Shown here: positions 47,962 to 57,709 of the stretch, one piece after another
Layout of the letters: each line of letters starts with the position of its first letter
Position numbering within the stretch: position 1 is the first letter of the stretch
Origin: an uncultured Myxococcales bacterium
GTDB lineage: Bacteria > Myxococcota_A > UBA9042 > DTJE01
DNA length: 64,000 nucleotides
Assembly (NCBI GenBank): GCA_903936705.1
Contig: CAIZWN010000005.1
Span: forward strand, 59,883 to 123,882
Direction: 5' to 3'
Position numbers and translations under genes: made by a program
The notes under the pieces: generated by a model
What the model was told of the DNA's origin: nothing
Seen by the model: the letters and a program-made list of their open reading frames with translations, nothing else
Databases searched by the model: none

Positions 47962-50900
47962 CTAGTTCACCAGGGCTGGTACCGCGGCTTCCTGGCACAG
48001 CGTCAATACTGCTTCCAGCGTGTTCCAAGCCTCGGCATCGTCGGTGTTCGAGGTGCTTGCTCCAATGAACCCGAAACGCGGCGAAGTCGGATCGGTGACG
48101 CGATCGGTCAGAATGTGCTGCTGGACCAGCGTGGATGCGAATGCCTGGTCCCCCAGGCGCAGGGCCAGTCTTGCCGCAAGCGCATAGATCCGCGACTCGC
48201 CGTTTACCAGGTTGCTGATATCCGGTTCCAGGCACCCTGCCGGGTTCGTAGTGCCGCATTCGGGAACATCGCGACCATCCGGGGCAAGGTACTCGGGGAT
48301 TCGCCCCTCGGCAGCATGGAAAGTGCGGAAGAACGCAAGCGTACGATGCGCGGCAGCCGAGGCCCCGAAGATCTGCTGTTCGGTCAGCGCAGCCGGCTGC
48401 GCGTTCGCCACGGCAGCCAGATGCAGGGCCGTCCACAGGATCTGTATCGTCTTCAGGTTCAGCCCCTTCGGCCCGTCCGGATCCTCGAAATCGCCCGTGT
48501 AGGCCCCCGTAATCCGCATTCCATTCCAGAACAGTCCGGTCGGCTGACCTCCAGGCGCGATCTCGGCCGACAGGATCAAGTCGGTGGCCGCGCCTAGAAC
48601 TGAATTCCATCGAGGATCCCACCGCGTCGACAGCTCGATCGCCTCGAGATCCTGGTAGTCGATCGGCAGCAACTCGGAATCGATCTCCCCGATGCCCTCG
48701 GCGAACGAGGCCGGTGTCAACGCAGGATCATCGACCTCCTGCCAGTTCCATGCGTACGCCACCAGGCCTCCCGACAGGCTCGGATATTCGATCGGCTGGC
48801 CACGCCCCCTGTCGGTCACGCTGGTCCAGTGCAGGCCGCGCATGATCCTTCGGGCAAGTTCTTGCGCATCGGCCCTGCCAAACGACTGGGCGCCAGCCAG
48901 CAACCCCTTCACCACACGGAAGTCATCAAGTGGCGCGTTGCCGTTCCTCCACGGATCCGTGGTCTCGTCCTGCTGGACGACCGGCCGCTTCAGCACAGGG
49001 TCCATCGCCCAGTTCACGACCTGGAACAACGGAGATACCATCTGTTCATTCACGAAACGGAACGCCTGATCGAATGCCTCGGCATCGCCCATGCACGCCG
49101 CCGCCTGCAGCAGCAGGCCCATGTGCTCGCTGGTGGTCAGGTGTCCGTAGGCATACTGCTCGGTCGGATCGATGGAGTCCTTCAGATTCGTCCACACGGC
49201 AAAGTTCCAGGGTGCAGGCAGCGCAGGATTCCGCATCGAATCGAGGATGAACCGCAGTCCTTGCGCGGCAGCTTCCTCTCGCTGTCCGTCGGCAAACACC
49301 GGCGCGGCGGCAACCGGAAGCTGCGAGATCCGGTCGGTTTCAAGCTGCACATCGATAACCGCAAACTGGTCCACCGATGTCCGCAGACGATACAGCCGTT
49401 CGGCCACTTCCTCGACCACGACGCTGCGCGGGCTGGTCGCCCCGATCTCGGGGCTTGATGCCTGGGCTGAAACGACCTTCCATCCGGCAGGCGGACGATA
49501 CTGAATGTCCATTTCCTGGGTCGCCTGGACCAGCGGCATCTGCAACCCCTGGAAGTTGACCACGTACAGCAGATGACGTGTATCAGATGGCCGGGCTACC
49601 TCTACATGCACCCAGCGCGGCAGGTCCAGAACGACATCATCTTCCACCTGGGTCCTGACCATCCGTTCTACCGTTGACATGGATTCAGCCGCGATATCCG
49701 CGCCCTCGAATCCCTCGAACACCTTGCGCGCCAGGTCCTCGGGAGTAAAGAACGCCAGGCCGTTGCCCGACTTCTGGACGTGGCCCAGTGGCACCGGGCC
49801 GGGTATGGGCCCAAGCAGGTCGGCCAGCGGGTTGTCCGATCTCGGATTGCCCAGGTCATCCACCTGGCCCGGGTAGACGCCGTCAGCCAGCAGGACGCCT
49901 CCATCCTGCACGAAGGCCTTCACGATGCGAATGTCGTCGTCCGACAGTGCTCGAGCGCTGGGCATCCACAGCAACCGTATGCCTGCCAGATCACCTGCTG
50001 GGTCGCCAGGCGACTGTATCGGCTTGTATGGCACGCGCAGTTGCGTCAGTGCACTGGCGGCACCGCGCCAGCCTCCCAGGTGGGGCTTCTCGATGCACGA
50101 ATCGCCTTCCTCGGTGGCCCACCAGTCGATATCGGCGGTGACAGAAATCGTGGAGACATACATGCCGTAGGCTCCCTCGTCGGGCATGTAGTCCTGGTAG
50201 TCCCGGCTGGCCGAGCCATACCAGACGCCGACCCTGGCCAGCCTGGGTCCACCAGGCACGGTATCGGCATTGTCCGCCATGAAACCGAACCACTGACGCC
50301 GGAAGTCGGCGCCGACCGTCTGGGTCATCTCGGGGGTCTTCAGTTCGAATGGCGCGTTGCCCGTGGCAAGAGCTGCCGCCATGACCAGGCCGGCATCCAG
50401 GGGCTCGTTCCCGTACGAGAAAACCCACGATGGTCCTGCCCCATCGGCCTGCCTCGCCCACTTGAACATCGCTATCTTGCTGGCGAAATCCTCTGGCGTG
50501 GCCCATTTCATGGCCAGTGAATTGGAAACGCTATCCACCTCCCAGATGCGCGAAAACCTGTCGCCCTCCGGGTGGAACAGGCCATCCAACCCCTTGTCGG
50601 TGGCATCCATGTAGTCCATCGGGAACGTCTCGGCCACGATGCGAATCTGTGGCGCGGCGGCCACAGCCGTGTCGTAGATGTCCTTCAGGAAGTCCCGAAG
50701 GTTCTCGTGACGCCAGCGCAGCCAGGTGCGAAACACCGGGTCCTGAAAATCGACGGCCTTCGGAGACTGGTATCCGGCCCCCCCCCCTAGGCCGCGCTGG
50801 CCAGACCAGCGCGCAAACTCGGCCGAGCTGCCTGGCTCGACGCCAGGCCAGGGCGTGCCCGTATCCATGAACAGCGGAACATCGACCCAGATTGCATCCA

Positions 50901-51522
50901 GACCGGCAGCCGCGAGAGCCTTGATGCGCTGAAGGTAGATTGCGCGCCAGGGACCGTTCGGCGACATCCAGGCGCTTTCGTCATCGGCTTCGACCCAGAA
51001 CTCGGCAGAACCGTAGAACACGTTCGGACTGCCATCAATGCCCTGCTGCACCCAGTCCGGGTGATCCTTGAACATCGAGCTGGCGGCATTGCGCCCGTTC
51101 GTTGTGATGACCTCCAGGCTGGGGTAGTACGCAGCCGTTCGCAGGCCCTCGTTATGAGCCAGGCAGGCGACGCACTTCAGAAAGGAAGCCTGCACGGCGA
51201 AATCGGCGTCTGACCGGTAGTCGGACAGGCCGGAATCGACCTCGATCACTGACACGCGCTCGTCAACACGCTGCCGCAGAACGGCAATGACTTCCTCTGT
51301 GGACATTTCCCAGTCGAGATCTGCGTTCGCGATACGGGCGCGTTCCGCCCAGTCAGTCTGTTCGGGCGGCATGCCGTTCACCGGCTCGCAACGACACTGC
51401 AAGCCATCCCCTTCAGCAGCCGGTTCGCCGGAAGAACATCCACCTACAACCAGCCCGAGACCGAACAGGCACGGCAGAATGCCACGAACGACGAAGCCAA
51501 CCTGACCTACGAACTGGCTCAT
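47962..51522 (-). CDS. Large multi-domain glycosidase-like lipoprotein
   Basis: A 1186-residue exported lipoprotein (lipobox VVGGC near residue 29). Residues about 40-440 look like a TIM-barrel glycosidase, with AAGLDAIWVDVPLF and IRIVAETFPMDYMD as candidate active-site strands. About 450-640 resembles a glutamine-amidotransferase-like domain (RIVKAFVQDGGVLLADGV), as in beta-galactosidases of GH42 type. A beta domain follows to about 770. The last 400 residues look like an (alpha/alpha)6 barrel: LTTSEHMGLLLQAAACMGD recalls the GH8 catalytic Glu motif. It may trim an exopolysaccharide. ATG has AGAGGTGA upstream. It converges on the REC-PAS kinase with 4 bp between. Confidence 0.75.
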   Translation of the reverse strand: MSQFVGQVGFVVRGILPCLFGLGLVVGGCSSGEPAAEGDGLQCRCEPVNGMPPEQTDWAERARIANADLDWEMSTEEVIAVLRQRVDERVSVIEVDSGLSDYRSDADFAVQASFLKCVACLAHNEGLRTAAYYPSLEVITTNGRNAASSMFKDHPDWVQQGIDGSPNVFYGSAEFWVEADDESAWMSPNGPWRAIYLQRIKALAAAGLDAIWVDVPLFMDTGTPWPGVEPGSSAEFARWSGQRGLGGGAGYQSPKAVDFQDPVFRTWLRWRHENLRDFLKDIYDTAVAAAPQIRIVAETFPMDYMDATDKGLDGLFHPEGDRFSRIWEVDSVSNSLAMKWATPEDFASKIAMFKWARQADGAGPSWVFSYGNEPLDAGLVMAAALATGNAPFELKTPEMTQTVGADFRRQWFGFMADNADTVPGGPRLARVGVWYGSASRDYQDYMPDEGAYGMYVSTISVTADIDWWATEEGDSCIEKPHLGGWRGAASALTQLRVPYKPIQSPGDPAGDLAGIRLLWMPSARALSDDDIRIVKAFVQDGGVLLADGVYPGQVDDLGNPRSDNPLADLLGPIPGPVPLGHVQKSGNGLAFFTPEDLARKVFEGFEGADIAAESMSTVERMVRTQVEDDVVLDLPRWVHVEVARPSDTRHLLYVVNFQGLQMPLVQATQEMDIQYRPPAGWKVVSAQASSPEIGATSPRSVVVEEVAERLYRLRTSVDQFAVIDVQLETDRISQLPVAAAPVFADGQREEAAAQGLRFILDSMRNPALPAPWNFAVWTNLKDSIDPTEQYAYGHLTTSEHMGLLLQAAACMGDAEAFDQAFRFVNEQMVSPLFQVVNWAMDPVLKRPVVQQDETTDPWRNGNAPLDDFRVVKGLLAGAQSFGRADAQELARRIMRGLHWTSVTDRGRGQPIEYPSLSGGLVAYAWNWQEVDDPALTPASFAEGIGEIDSELLPIDYQDLEAIELSTRWDPRWNSVLGAATDLILSAEIAPGGQPTGLFWNGMRITGAYTGDFEDPDGPKGLNLKTIQILWTALHLAAVANAQPAALTEQQIFGASAAAHRTLAFFRTFHAAEGRIPEYLAPDGRDVPECGTTNPAGCLEPDISNLVNGESRIYALAARLALRLGDQAFASTLVQQHILTDRVTDPTSPRFGFIGASTSNTDDAEAWNTLEAVLTLCQEAAVPALVN

Positions 51523-51775
51523 GGCTCACCTCTGCGAATAATCACGGCTCCAGGGCAACCAGGAAGAGTTCACTAGATATCGCAATCACGGATTCGCAGC
51601 GATGTTACCACCGGCTTCGGCCCATGACGAGATCACCTAAAATGGACTATTATGGTCCTGTAAAAGATGTGTATTTCCATGCAGATCCCCCCTTCCCTTC
51701 CACAAACGAGGCGCTAGAATCCGCCCAGGGTCGGCCCTGTGGCCGCCTTGCCGCCGACTTGAACGGAGGTCCACC

Positions 51776-52348
51776 GTGGGCTCGCACGAGCACTCCCACG
51801 AACACTCTGCAGCGCAGCCGCTGGCCACCCGCATCCAGCACATGACGGGACTGAACCCCCTGAAATGCTACCAGTGCGGCAAGTGCTCGGCCGGATGTCC
51901 GATGGCGACCGAAACCACCACGCGCCCCCATGACGTAATGCGTCTGGTCGCCCGGGACCAACTGGACCGGCTGACTGATGCCGACGGCCTGTGGCTGTGC
52001 CTGACGTGCGAGACCTGCACGTCGCGCTGCCCGAATGGGTGCGACCCGGCACGCACGATGGACGCCCTCAGAGAGATTCTCGCGGCCCGCACGAACGGTA
52101 AGAATCACAATGCGATTCGCGCCTTTCACAGGTCATTCCTGACGCAGGTACGAAACCACGGCCGCCTGTTCGAGATGGGCCTGATCATGAGCTACAAGCT
52201 GGGCGGCGGCCCGATGTTCGCCGACGTTACGACGACTCCATCGGTTCTGGCGCGCGGCAAGCTGGGCCTGGCCCCGCACAACGTCAAGGGTTTGGAAGAG
52301 ATCCGTCGGATATTCGAGGCCTGCGCTGCACAGGAGGATGGGGCATGA
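51776..52348 (+). CDS. hdrC: Heterodisulfide reductase subunit C-like protein
   Basis: A 190-residue protein with two [4Fe-4S] sites: C31, C34, C37, C41 (CYQCGKCSAGC) and C75, C78, C81, C85 (CLTCETCTSRC). HdrC links HdrA to HdrB in heterodisulfide reductase. The N-terminus HEHSHEHS is His-rich and unusual. It starts at GTG with GGAGG six bases upstream and overlaps hdrB by ATGA. It is the first gene of a seven-gene run. A TAGAAT (51715-51720) 56 bp upstream is a possible -10, without a good -35. Confidence 0.93.
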   Translation: MGSHEHSHEHSAAQPLATRIQHMTGLNPLKCYQCGKCSAGCPMATETTTRPHDVMRLVARDQLDRLTDADGLWLCLTCETCTSRCPNGCDPARTMDALREILAARTNGKNHNAIRAFHRSFLTQVRNHGRLFEMGLIMSYKLGGGPMFADVTTTPSVLARGKLGLAPHNVKGLEEIRRIFEACAAQEDGA

Positions 52349-53232
52349 GCATCGGCTATTTCCCCGGCTGTTCGCTGCACGGCCTTTCGCGCGAGTACGA
52401 CGAAAGCCTGAAGGCCATCGCGCCAGCCCTGGGCCTGGAACTGGTCGAGGTTAACGACTGGTCGTGCTGTGGCGCCTCATCAGCCCACTCGTCCAGCCAC
52501 CTCCTTGGCGTGGCGCTGCCGGCCAGGAATCTGGCGCAGGCGGAAGATCAAGGCATCGCCGAAGTCGTCGCGCCTTGCGCCGCCTGCTATGCCCGCCTGG
52601 CCGCTGCCCGGCACGAGATCGCGGGCGACGCCACGCTGGCTGGCCACATCAACAAGGTGCTGGCGCGCGACTTCCGGAACAGCGTTAAGGTGCGCAGCAT
52701 CCTTGAAGTCATGAAGGGCGCGCTGCCGGCTATTGGTTCCAAGGTTACACACCCGCTGAAGGACCTGAAGGTCGCCTGCTACTACGGCTGCCTGCTGGTC
52801 CGCCCGGTCGAGGTCACCGGTGGCTACGACGACCCGGAGGATCCATCCTCGATGGAGGCCGTCTGCAAGGCCGCTGGCGCGACCCCGGTCAAGTGGAACC
52901 GCCGCCTGGACTGCTGCGGCGGCGGGCTCAGCATGTCGCGAACCGGTTCGGTAGTACGCCTGGGCGCCGCGATCCTGAAGGACGCTAAGGCTGCTGGCGC
53001 GGACGCCATCGTGGTGGCCTGCCCGATGTGCCACAGCAACCTGGACTTCCGGCAGAAGGCGATGGCGCAGCGCGGGGCATGGGATGGCGAGATGCCCATC
53101 CTGTTCCTGACGCAGGTCGTCGGTCTGGCGATGGGCCTGGATGCAAAAGCACTGGGCCTGGGACGCCATTTCGTTCGCACGGATTCGGTGACGACGCGGC
53201 CGGCGCCCGTCGCGGCCGGGGAGGTGGGCTGA
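52345..53232 (+). CDS. hdrB: Heterodisulfide reductase subunit B-like protein
   Basis: A 295-residue protein with two CCG domains, each giving one non-cubane [4Fe-4S] cluster: C9 with SCCGASSA and APCAACY, then CYYGC with LDCCGGGLS and CPMCHSN. In methanogens HdrB reduces CoM-S-S-CoB; in bacteria the substrate is unknown, for example a DsrC-type or small-molecule disulfide. It overlaps hdrC and hdrA by a few bases, indicating tight coupling. Confidence 0.94.
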   Translation: MSIGYFPGCSLHGLSREYDESLKAIAPALGLELVEVNDWSCCGASSAHSSSHLLGVALPARNLAQAEDQGIAEVVAPCAACYARLAAARHEIAGDATLAGHINKVLARDFRNSVKVRSILEVMKGALPAIGSKVTHPLKDLKVACYYGCLLVRPVEVTGGYDDPEDPSSMEAVCKAAGATPVKWNRRLDCCGGGLSMSRTGSVVRLGAAILKDAKAAGADAIVVACPMCHSNLDFRQKAMAQRGAWDGEMPILFLTQVVGLAMGLDAKALGLGRHFVRTDSVTTRPAPVAAGEVG

Positions 53233-55253
53233 TGGCTCGCATCGGAGTCTTCGTCTGCCATTGCGGCGAGAACATCGGGCGCACGGTCGATTGTGCAAAG
53301 GTCGCCGAATTATGTGGCCAGGTGCCAGGCGTCGTCCACAGCGTCGATTACAAGTACATGTGCAGCGACCCTGGCCAGCAGATGGTCAAGGCGGCTATCG
53401 CGGAAAAGGGGCTGACGGGCGTGGTCGTGGCGGCATGCAGCCCCCACATGCACGAAAAGACCTTCCGACGCGCCACCGCCGGCGGCGGCTTGAACCCCTT
53501 CCTGTGCGAGATGGCCAACGTCCGGGAACACTGCTCGTGGATCCACGAGGACCGTGACGCCGCGACCGTCAAGGCGGTCGACATCACCAAGACGATCGTC
53601 GAGAAGGTCAAGCGCAACGTCCCGCTGTCGACGATCCGCATACCGGTGACGCGCCGGGCGCTGGTCATCGGCGGCGGCATCGCAGGCATCCAGGCCGCGC
53701 TGGACATCGCCGACGGCGGGCGCGAGGTCATCCTGGTCGAAAAGGACCCGTCCATCGGCGGCCACATGAGCCAACTGTCGGAAACCTTCCCGACGCTGGA
53801 CTGCAGCCAGTGCATTTTGACCCCGCGCATGGTCGAGGTCTACCAGCACCCGCGCATCAAGCTGTACAGCTACAGCGAGGTGGAAAGCGTCGAAGGCTAT
53901 ATCGGAAACTTCAAGGTCAAGATCCGCCGGAAGGCTCGCAGCATCGACGAGGACAAGTGCAACGGCTGCGGCGCGTGCACAAAGACCTGCCCGAACAAGA
54001 AGATCCCCAGCGAATTCGACTGCGGCCTGGGCAAACGCACGGCCATTTACGTGCCGTTCCCGCAGGCCGTCCCGAACCTGCCAACCATCGACCGCGCGAA
54101 ATGCCTGCTGTTCATGAACCGCGCGAAGGGCCGCCCGGACACGTGCAAGAAGTGCGCTGAGGCTTGCAGCAAGGAGGCGATTGACTTCGACCAGGTCGAT
54201 CGGTTCGTGACCGAAGACGTCGGCGCCATCGTCGTTGCCACGGGCTACCAGCTGTACACCATCGGCAAGGACCAGGCAAAGCCGAACATCAAGGGCTACG
54301 GCGAGTACGGCTACGGCACCATCCCGGACGTCATCGACGGCCTGCAGTTCGAGCGACTCGCGTCAGCGTCAGGCCCCACCTCGGGCAAGATCCAGCGCCC
54401 GTCGGACGGCAAGGAACCCAAGCGCATCGTCTTCCTGCAATGCATCGGGTCGCGCGACCCGCAGAAGGGCATGGACTACTGCAGCAAGATCTGCTGCATG
54501 TACGTGGCCAAGCACACGATGCTGTACCACCACAAGGTGCACGACGGCCAAGCCACCGTTTTCTACATGGACATCCGCGCCGCCGGAAAGGGGTACGACG
54601 AGTTCAGCCGGCGCGCCATCGAGGAAGAGGGTGCCAGATACATCCGCGGCCGCGTGTCGAAGATGTGGCGTGACGGCGACGTCATCAAGATTCAGGGGTT
54701 CGATACGCTGGCAGGGGAACCGATCGAAATGGACGCCGACATGGTCGTCCTTGCAACCGCAATGAGGCCCCAGCCGGGCATCGATTCCCTGGCGCAGAAG
54801 CTGTCCGTGTCCTACGACCAGCATGGGTTCATCAACGAGGCCCATCCCAAACTGCGCCCAGTGGAAACGAACACCGCGGGCGTCTACGTGGCCGGGGCGT
54901 GCCAGGCTCCGCGCGACATCCCGGATGCCGTCGCCATGGCTTCGGCCACCGCGTCGAAGGTACTGGGCCTTTTCGCCAACGAGATGCTCGAGCGCGAGCC
55001 GACCGTCGCGCGGGTGGACGAGTCCTCCTGCGCCGGCTGCTTCCATTGCGAGCGCGTTTGCGCGTACGGCGCCGTGGAACACAAGGAGATCAAGGACCGC
55101 GCTGGCAACGTGTTGCGCGTCATCGCATACGTGAACCCGGGCGTGTGCCAGGGATGCGGGACATGCCAGGCGACCTGCCCGTCCAAGAGCGTGGAACTTG
55201 CCGGCTTTACCGACGAGCAGATCTGGTCCGAGATCCAGGCCCTGGGCGTGTGA
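53232..55253 (+). CDS. hdrA: Heterodisulfide reductase subunit A-like flavoprotein
   Basis: A 673-residue FAD protein; in this family HdrA bifurcates electrons. Seen are an N-terminal Fe-S domain (VCHCGENIG), the FAD Rossmann motif ALVIGGGIAGIQAALD near residue 138, a [4Fe-4S] site CNGCGACTKTC with a second CKKCAEAC, and two C-terminal ferredoxin sites CAGCFHCERVC and CQGCGTCQATC. Size and layout match stand-alone HdrA. All ligands are Cys and no in-frame TGA suggests selenocysteine. The ATG overlaps the hdrB stop (TGATG). Confidence 0.95.
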   Translation: MARIGVFVCHCGENIGRTVDCAKVAELCGQVPGVVHSVDYKYMCSDPGQQMVKAAIAEKGLTGVVVAACSPHMHEKTFRRATAGGGLNPFLCEMANVREHCSWIHEDRDAATVKAVDITKTIVEKVKRNVPLSTIRIPVTRRALVIGGGIAGIQAALDIADGGREVILVEKDPSIGGHMSQLSETFPTLDCSQCILTPRMVEVYQHPRIKLYSYSEVESVEGYIGNFKVKIRRKARSIDEDKCNGCGACTKTCPNKKIPSEFDCGLGKRTAIYVPFPQAVPNLPTIDRAKCLLFMNRAKGRPDTCKKCAEACSKEAIDFDQVDRFVTEDVGAIVVATGYQLYTIGKDQAKPNIKGYGEYGYGTIPDVIDGLQFERLASASGPTSGKIQRPSDGKEPKRIVFLQCIGSRDPQKGMDYCSKICCMYVAKHTMLYHHKVHDGQATVFYMDIRAAGKGYDEFSRRAIEEEGARYIRGRVSKMWRDGDVIKIQGFDTLAGEPIEMDADMVVLATAMRPQPGIDSLAQKLSVSYDQHGFINEAHPKLRPVETNTAGVYVAGACQAPRDIPDAVAMASATASKVLGLFANEMLEREPTVARVDESSCAGCFHCERVCAYGAVEHKEIKDRAGNVLRVIAYVNPGVCQGCGTCQATCPSKSVELAGFTDEQIWSEIQALGV

Positions 55254-55290
55254 ATCAGGACGGGGTCAATAGCCCCGACGGGAGGTACCG

Positions 55291-55788
55291 ATGGATTCCG
55301 CAACCCCCGCCGCCGCGGGCGGGTTCGAACCGCGGATCACCGCCTTCGTCTGCAACTGGTGCACCTATACGGGCGCCGACCTGGCCGGCACCAGCCGCCT
55401 GCAGATGGCGTCGAACGTCCGCATCATCCGCCTGCCATGCACCGGACGCATCGACCCGATGTTCATGATCAAGGCGTTCGAGCGTGGCGCCGACGGAGTC
55501 ATCGTCAGCGGCTGCCACCCTGCCGACTGCCACTACAACGCCGGCAACTACCACGCGCGCCGACGCTTTGCGATTTTCCGGGAACTGATCCAGTTCCTGG
55601 GCATCGACACGGGCCGCATCACGTTCTCGTGGGTGTCGGCATCCGAGGGCGCGAAGTGGCGGGACATTGTCAACGACACCGTGACGCGCGTGCGGGGTCT
55701 GGGACCCTTCACGGCCTACCGCAAGCTGGTCGTGGATCCCGCGACCGTTCCGGCGGCCAAGGTCACGTCCAAGGAGGTACCGGCATGA
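55291..55788 (+). CDS. flxD: MvhD/FlxD-like [2Fe-2S] protein
   Basis: A 165-residue MvhD-family protein that links an electron donor to HdrA. The Cys pattern CNWC, LPCTGR and SGCHPADCHY is typical of the [2Fe-2S] site. Here the donor is not a NiFe hydrogenase but the Flx proteins encoded downstream. The ATG has GGGAGG upstream and lies 37 bp after hdrA; it overlaps the next gene by ATGA. Confidence 0.92.
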   Translation: MDSATPAAAGGFEPRITAFVCNWCTYTGADLAGTSRLQMASNVRIIRLPCTGRIDPMFMIKAFERGADGVIVSGCHPADCHYNAGNYHARRRFAIFRELIQFLGIDTGRITFSWVSASEGAKWRDIVNDTVTRVRGLGPFTAYRKLVVDPATVPAAKVTSKEVPA

Positions 55789-56657
55789 CGGAGCTTCGCG
55801 AACTGGCGCGCCGCCTGCTGTCCGAAGGGACGGTGAACGCCGTGCTGGGCTGGGAGGAAGGCCCCCGGGGCGCCCGGCCAGCCTTCGTCACCACCCCCGA
55901 TGGCGCGGACCGCCTGATTTTCGACCCGCGGTGCGTGCACGACCTTGCGTCGTACCTGTCCCCGCGACGCCCCCACCTGAAGAAACTAGGGAAGGTCGCG
56001 GTAGTCCTGAAGCCGTGCGATGCACGCGCTGTGGCCGGGCTGATCCGCGAAACGCAGATCCCGCGCGAGAACGTCGTGCTGGTCGGCGTGCGTTGCGGCG
56101 GTGTTCTGGCGGATCCCGAATCCACGGCGCCGCTGTCCGAAACAACAGTCGCCGATCGATGCCGCGGCTGCCCCGACCGGGAAGCTAAACTGGCTGACCA
56201 CGTCGTTGGCACGGCCGGTGCCGGGTTCCCCGGACCGTCCAGGCGCGCACAAAAGATCGAGGAACTGGCCGCAATGCCAGTGGACCGACGCTGGGATTTC
56301 TGGCAGGCAGAACTGTCCAAGTGCGTACGTTGCCATGCATGTCGGCAGGTGTGCCCGCTGTGCTTCTGCGAGCGCTGCATGGCAGACAAGTCGCTGCCCC
56401 GCTGGATCGAGTCCAGCCCCCACGCCCGCGGTAATATCGCGTGGCATATCACCCGGGCGATGCACCTGGCAGGACGCTGCGTTGATTGCGGCGAGTGCGA
56501 GCGCGTCTGCCCCGAGGGCATCCCCCTGGGGCTGATTACCCGCAAGATCGCTCAGGTCGTTTCGGACAGGTACGATTTCCGCCCGTCCGACGACCCGGCC
56601 GTGCCCGCTCCGGTGGGCACCTATCGCATGGACGACCCTCAGGAGTTCATCCTGTGA
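55785..56657 (+). CDS. Flx-type Fe-S protein with FrhB-like and ferredoxin parts
   Basis: A 290-residue protein. The middle segment VVLKPCDARAVAGL and RENVVLVGVRCGGV is FrhB-like, as in F420-hydrogenase and sulfite-reductase-associated subunits. CRGCPDRE and the C-terminal pair CVRCHACRQVC, CFCERC and CVDCGECERVC bind [4Fe-4S] clusters. It corresponds by position and content to one of the two iron-sulfur subunits (FlxB/FlxC) of flavin oxidoreductase-Hdr complexes; I do not assign the letter. It overlaps both neighbours by four bases. Confidence 0.82.
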   Translation: MTELRELARRLLSEGTVNAVLGWEEGPRGARPAFVTTPDGADRLIFDPRCVHDLASYLSPRRPHLKKLGKVAVVLKPCDARAVAGLIRETQIPRENVVLVGVRCGGVLADPESTAPLSETTVADRCRGCPDREAKLADHVVGTAGAGFPGPSRRAQKIEELAAMPVDRRWDFWQAELSKCVRCHACRQVCPLCFCERCMADKSLPRWIESSPHARGNIAWHITRAMHLAGRCVDCGECERVCPEGIPLGLITRKIAQVVSDRYDFRPSDDPAVPAPVGTYRMDDPQEFIL

Positions 56658-57709
56658 GCACTACCACTTTCATCCGGACCGCGGATCTAAAGGGGCTCGT
56701 CGCCGACTTCAACGCGGCGGGTATCGGTGTGGCGGGACCTGCACGGACCAGCGATGGCGCAGTGGACTACCAGTCCATCACATCGTTCGACGCTGTGGTC
56801 CTGGACGCGCAGCCACGCAACTCGCTGAAGCAGTTCTTCCTGCCGCCGACCGAACCGCTGTTCAAGTATGCGCGGCAGGGCCAGGACGTTGCGATCCTCG
56901 AGGTCCCAATGTCATTCCCGCCGCGCGTGCTGATCGGCGCCAGGCCGTGTGACGCCGCAGCGGTCGAGGTCCTCGACCGGGTCATGAACTGGGACTACAA
57001 GGACGAACCCTGGTTCGCACGCCGCGATGCGACGACCATCGTCACGTTCGCGTGCCCGGGCGGCGACAGATCGTGCTTCTGCACCGCCGTGGGCCTTGCT
57101 CCCGACGCGACGCGCGGTTCCGACCTTTTGCTGGCGCCCGCTGGCGACGGCTATGTCGTCGAGATCGTCACGCCCAAGGGCCAGAAGTTGGTTGACGCGT
57201 ACGCCAAACGCTTTGCCACCGGGGCCGGAGTAGATGCCACGAAGGCCTACCGCGACACGGCGCGCGCCAGCGTGGAAGGCCACGTGCCGGCTCGCCCCGA
57301 CGTCATCCGCGCATGGGTGGAAACGCACTTCGAGGACCCGTTCTGGGCCGAAATCTCGATGCGCTGCCACGGCTGCGGCGGGTGCGCGGCATCCTGCCCG
57401 ACCTGCCACTGCTTTGACATCGTGGACGAACCCGAGACGCTGACCGAAGGCGTTCGTCGCCGCAACTGGGACACCTGCCAGACGTCCCTGTTCACGATGC
57501 ACGCGTCGGGCCACAACCCGCGCCACGATCAATGCGGCCGGTGCCGCCAGCGCGTGAACCACAAGTTCGCGATCTACCCGGCGCGCTTCAACGACATCCT
57601 GTGCACGGGCTGCGGGCGCTGCGCCCGGACCTGCCCCGCCGGCCAGGACGTGACCGAGATCCTGACCCGCATCGTGGCAATGGCCACAGGCCAGGGAGGT
57701 GCCGCATGA
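56654..57709 (+). CDS. Flx-type [4Fe-4S] dicluster subunit (AsrA-like)
   Basis: A 351-residue protein similar to the A subunit of anaerobic sulfite reductase and the beta subunit of sulfhydrogenases. LIGARPCDAAAVEVLDR is the family hallmark, CHGCGGCAASCPTCHC and CTGCGRCARTC hold two [4Fe-4S] clusters, and CGRCRQRVNHKF is another conserved motif. It should carry electrons between the FAD/NAD subunit and the Hdr part. It starts at GTG inside the previous stop (GTGA) and overlaps the next gene by ATGA. Confidence 0.88.
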   Translation: MSTTTFIRTADLKGLVADFNAAGIGVAGPARTSDGAVDYQSITSFDAVVLDAQPRNSLKQFFLPPTEPLFKYARQGQDVAILEVPMSFPPRVLIGARPCDAAAVEVLDRVMNWDYKDEPWFARRDATTIVTFACPGGDRSCFCTAVGLAPDATRGSDLLLAPAGDGYVVEIVTPKGQKLVDAYAKRFATGAGVDATKAYRDTARASVEGHVPARPDVIRAWVETHFEDPFWAEISMRCHGCGGCAASCPTCHCFDIVDEPETLTEGVRRRNWDTCQTSLFTMHASGHNPRHDQCGRCRQRVNHKFAIYPARFNDILCTGCGRCARTCPAGQDVTEILTRIVAMATGQGGAA

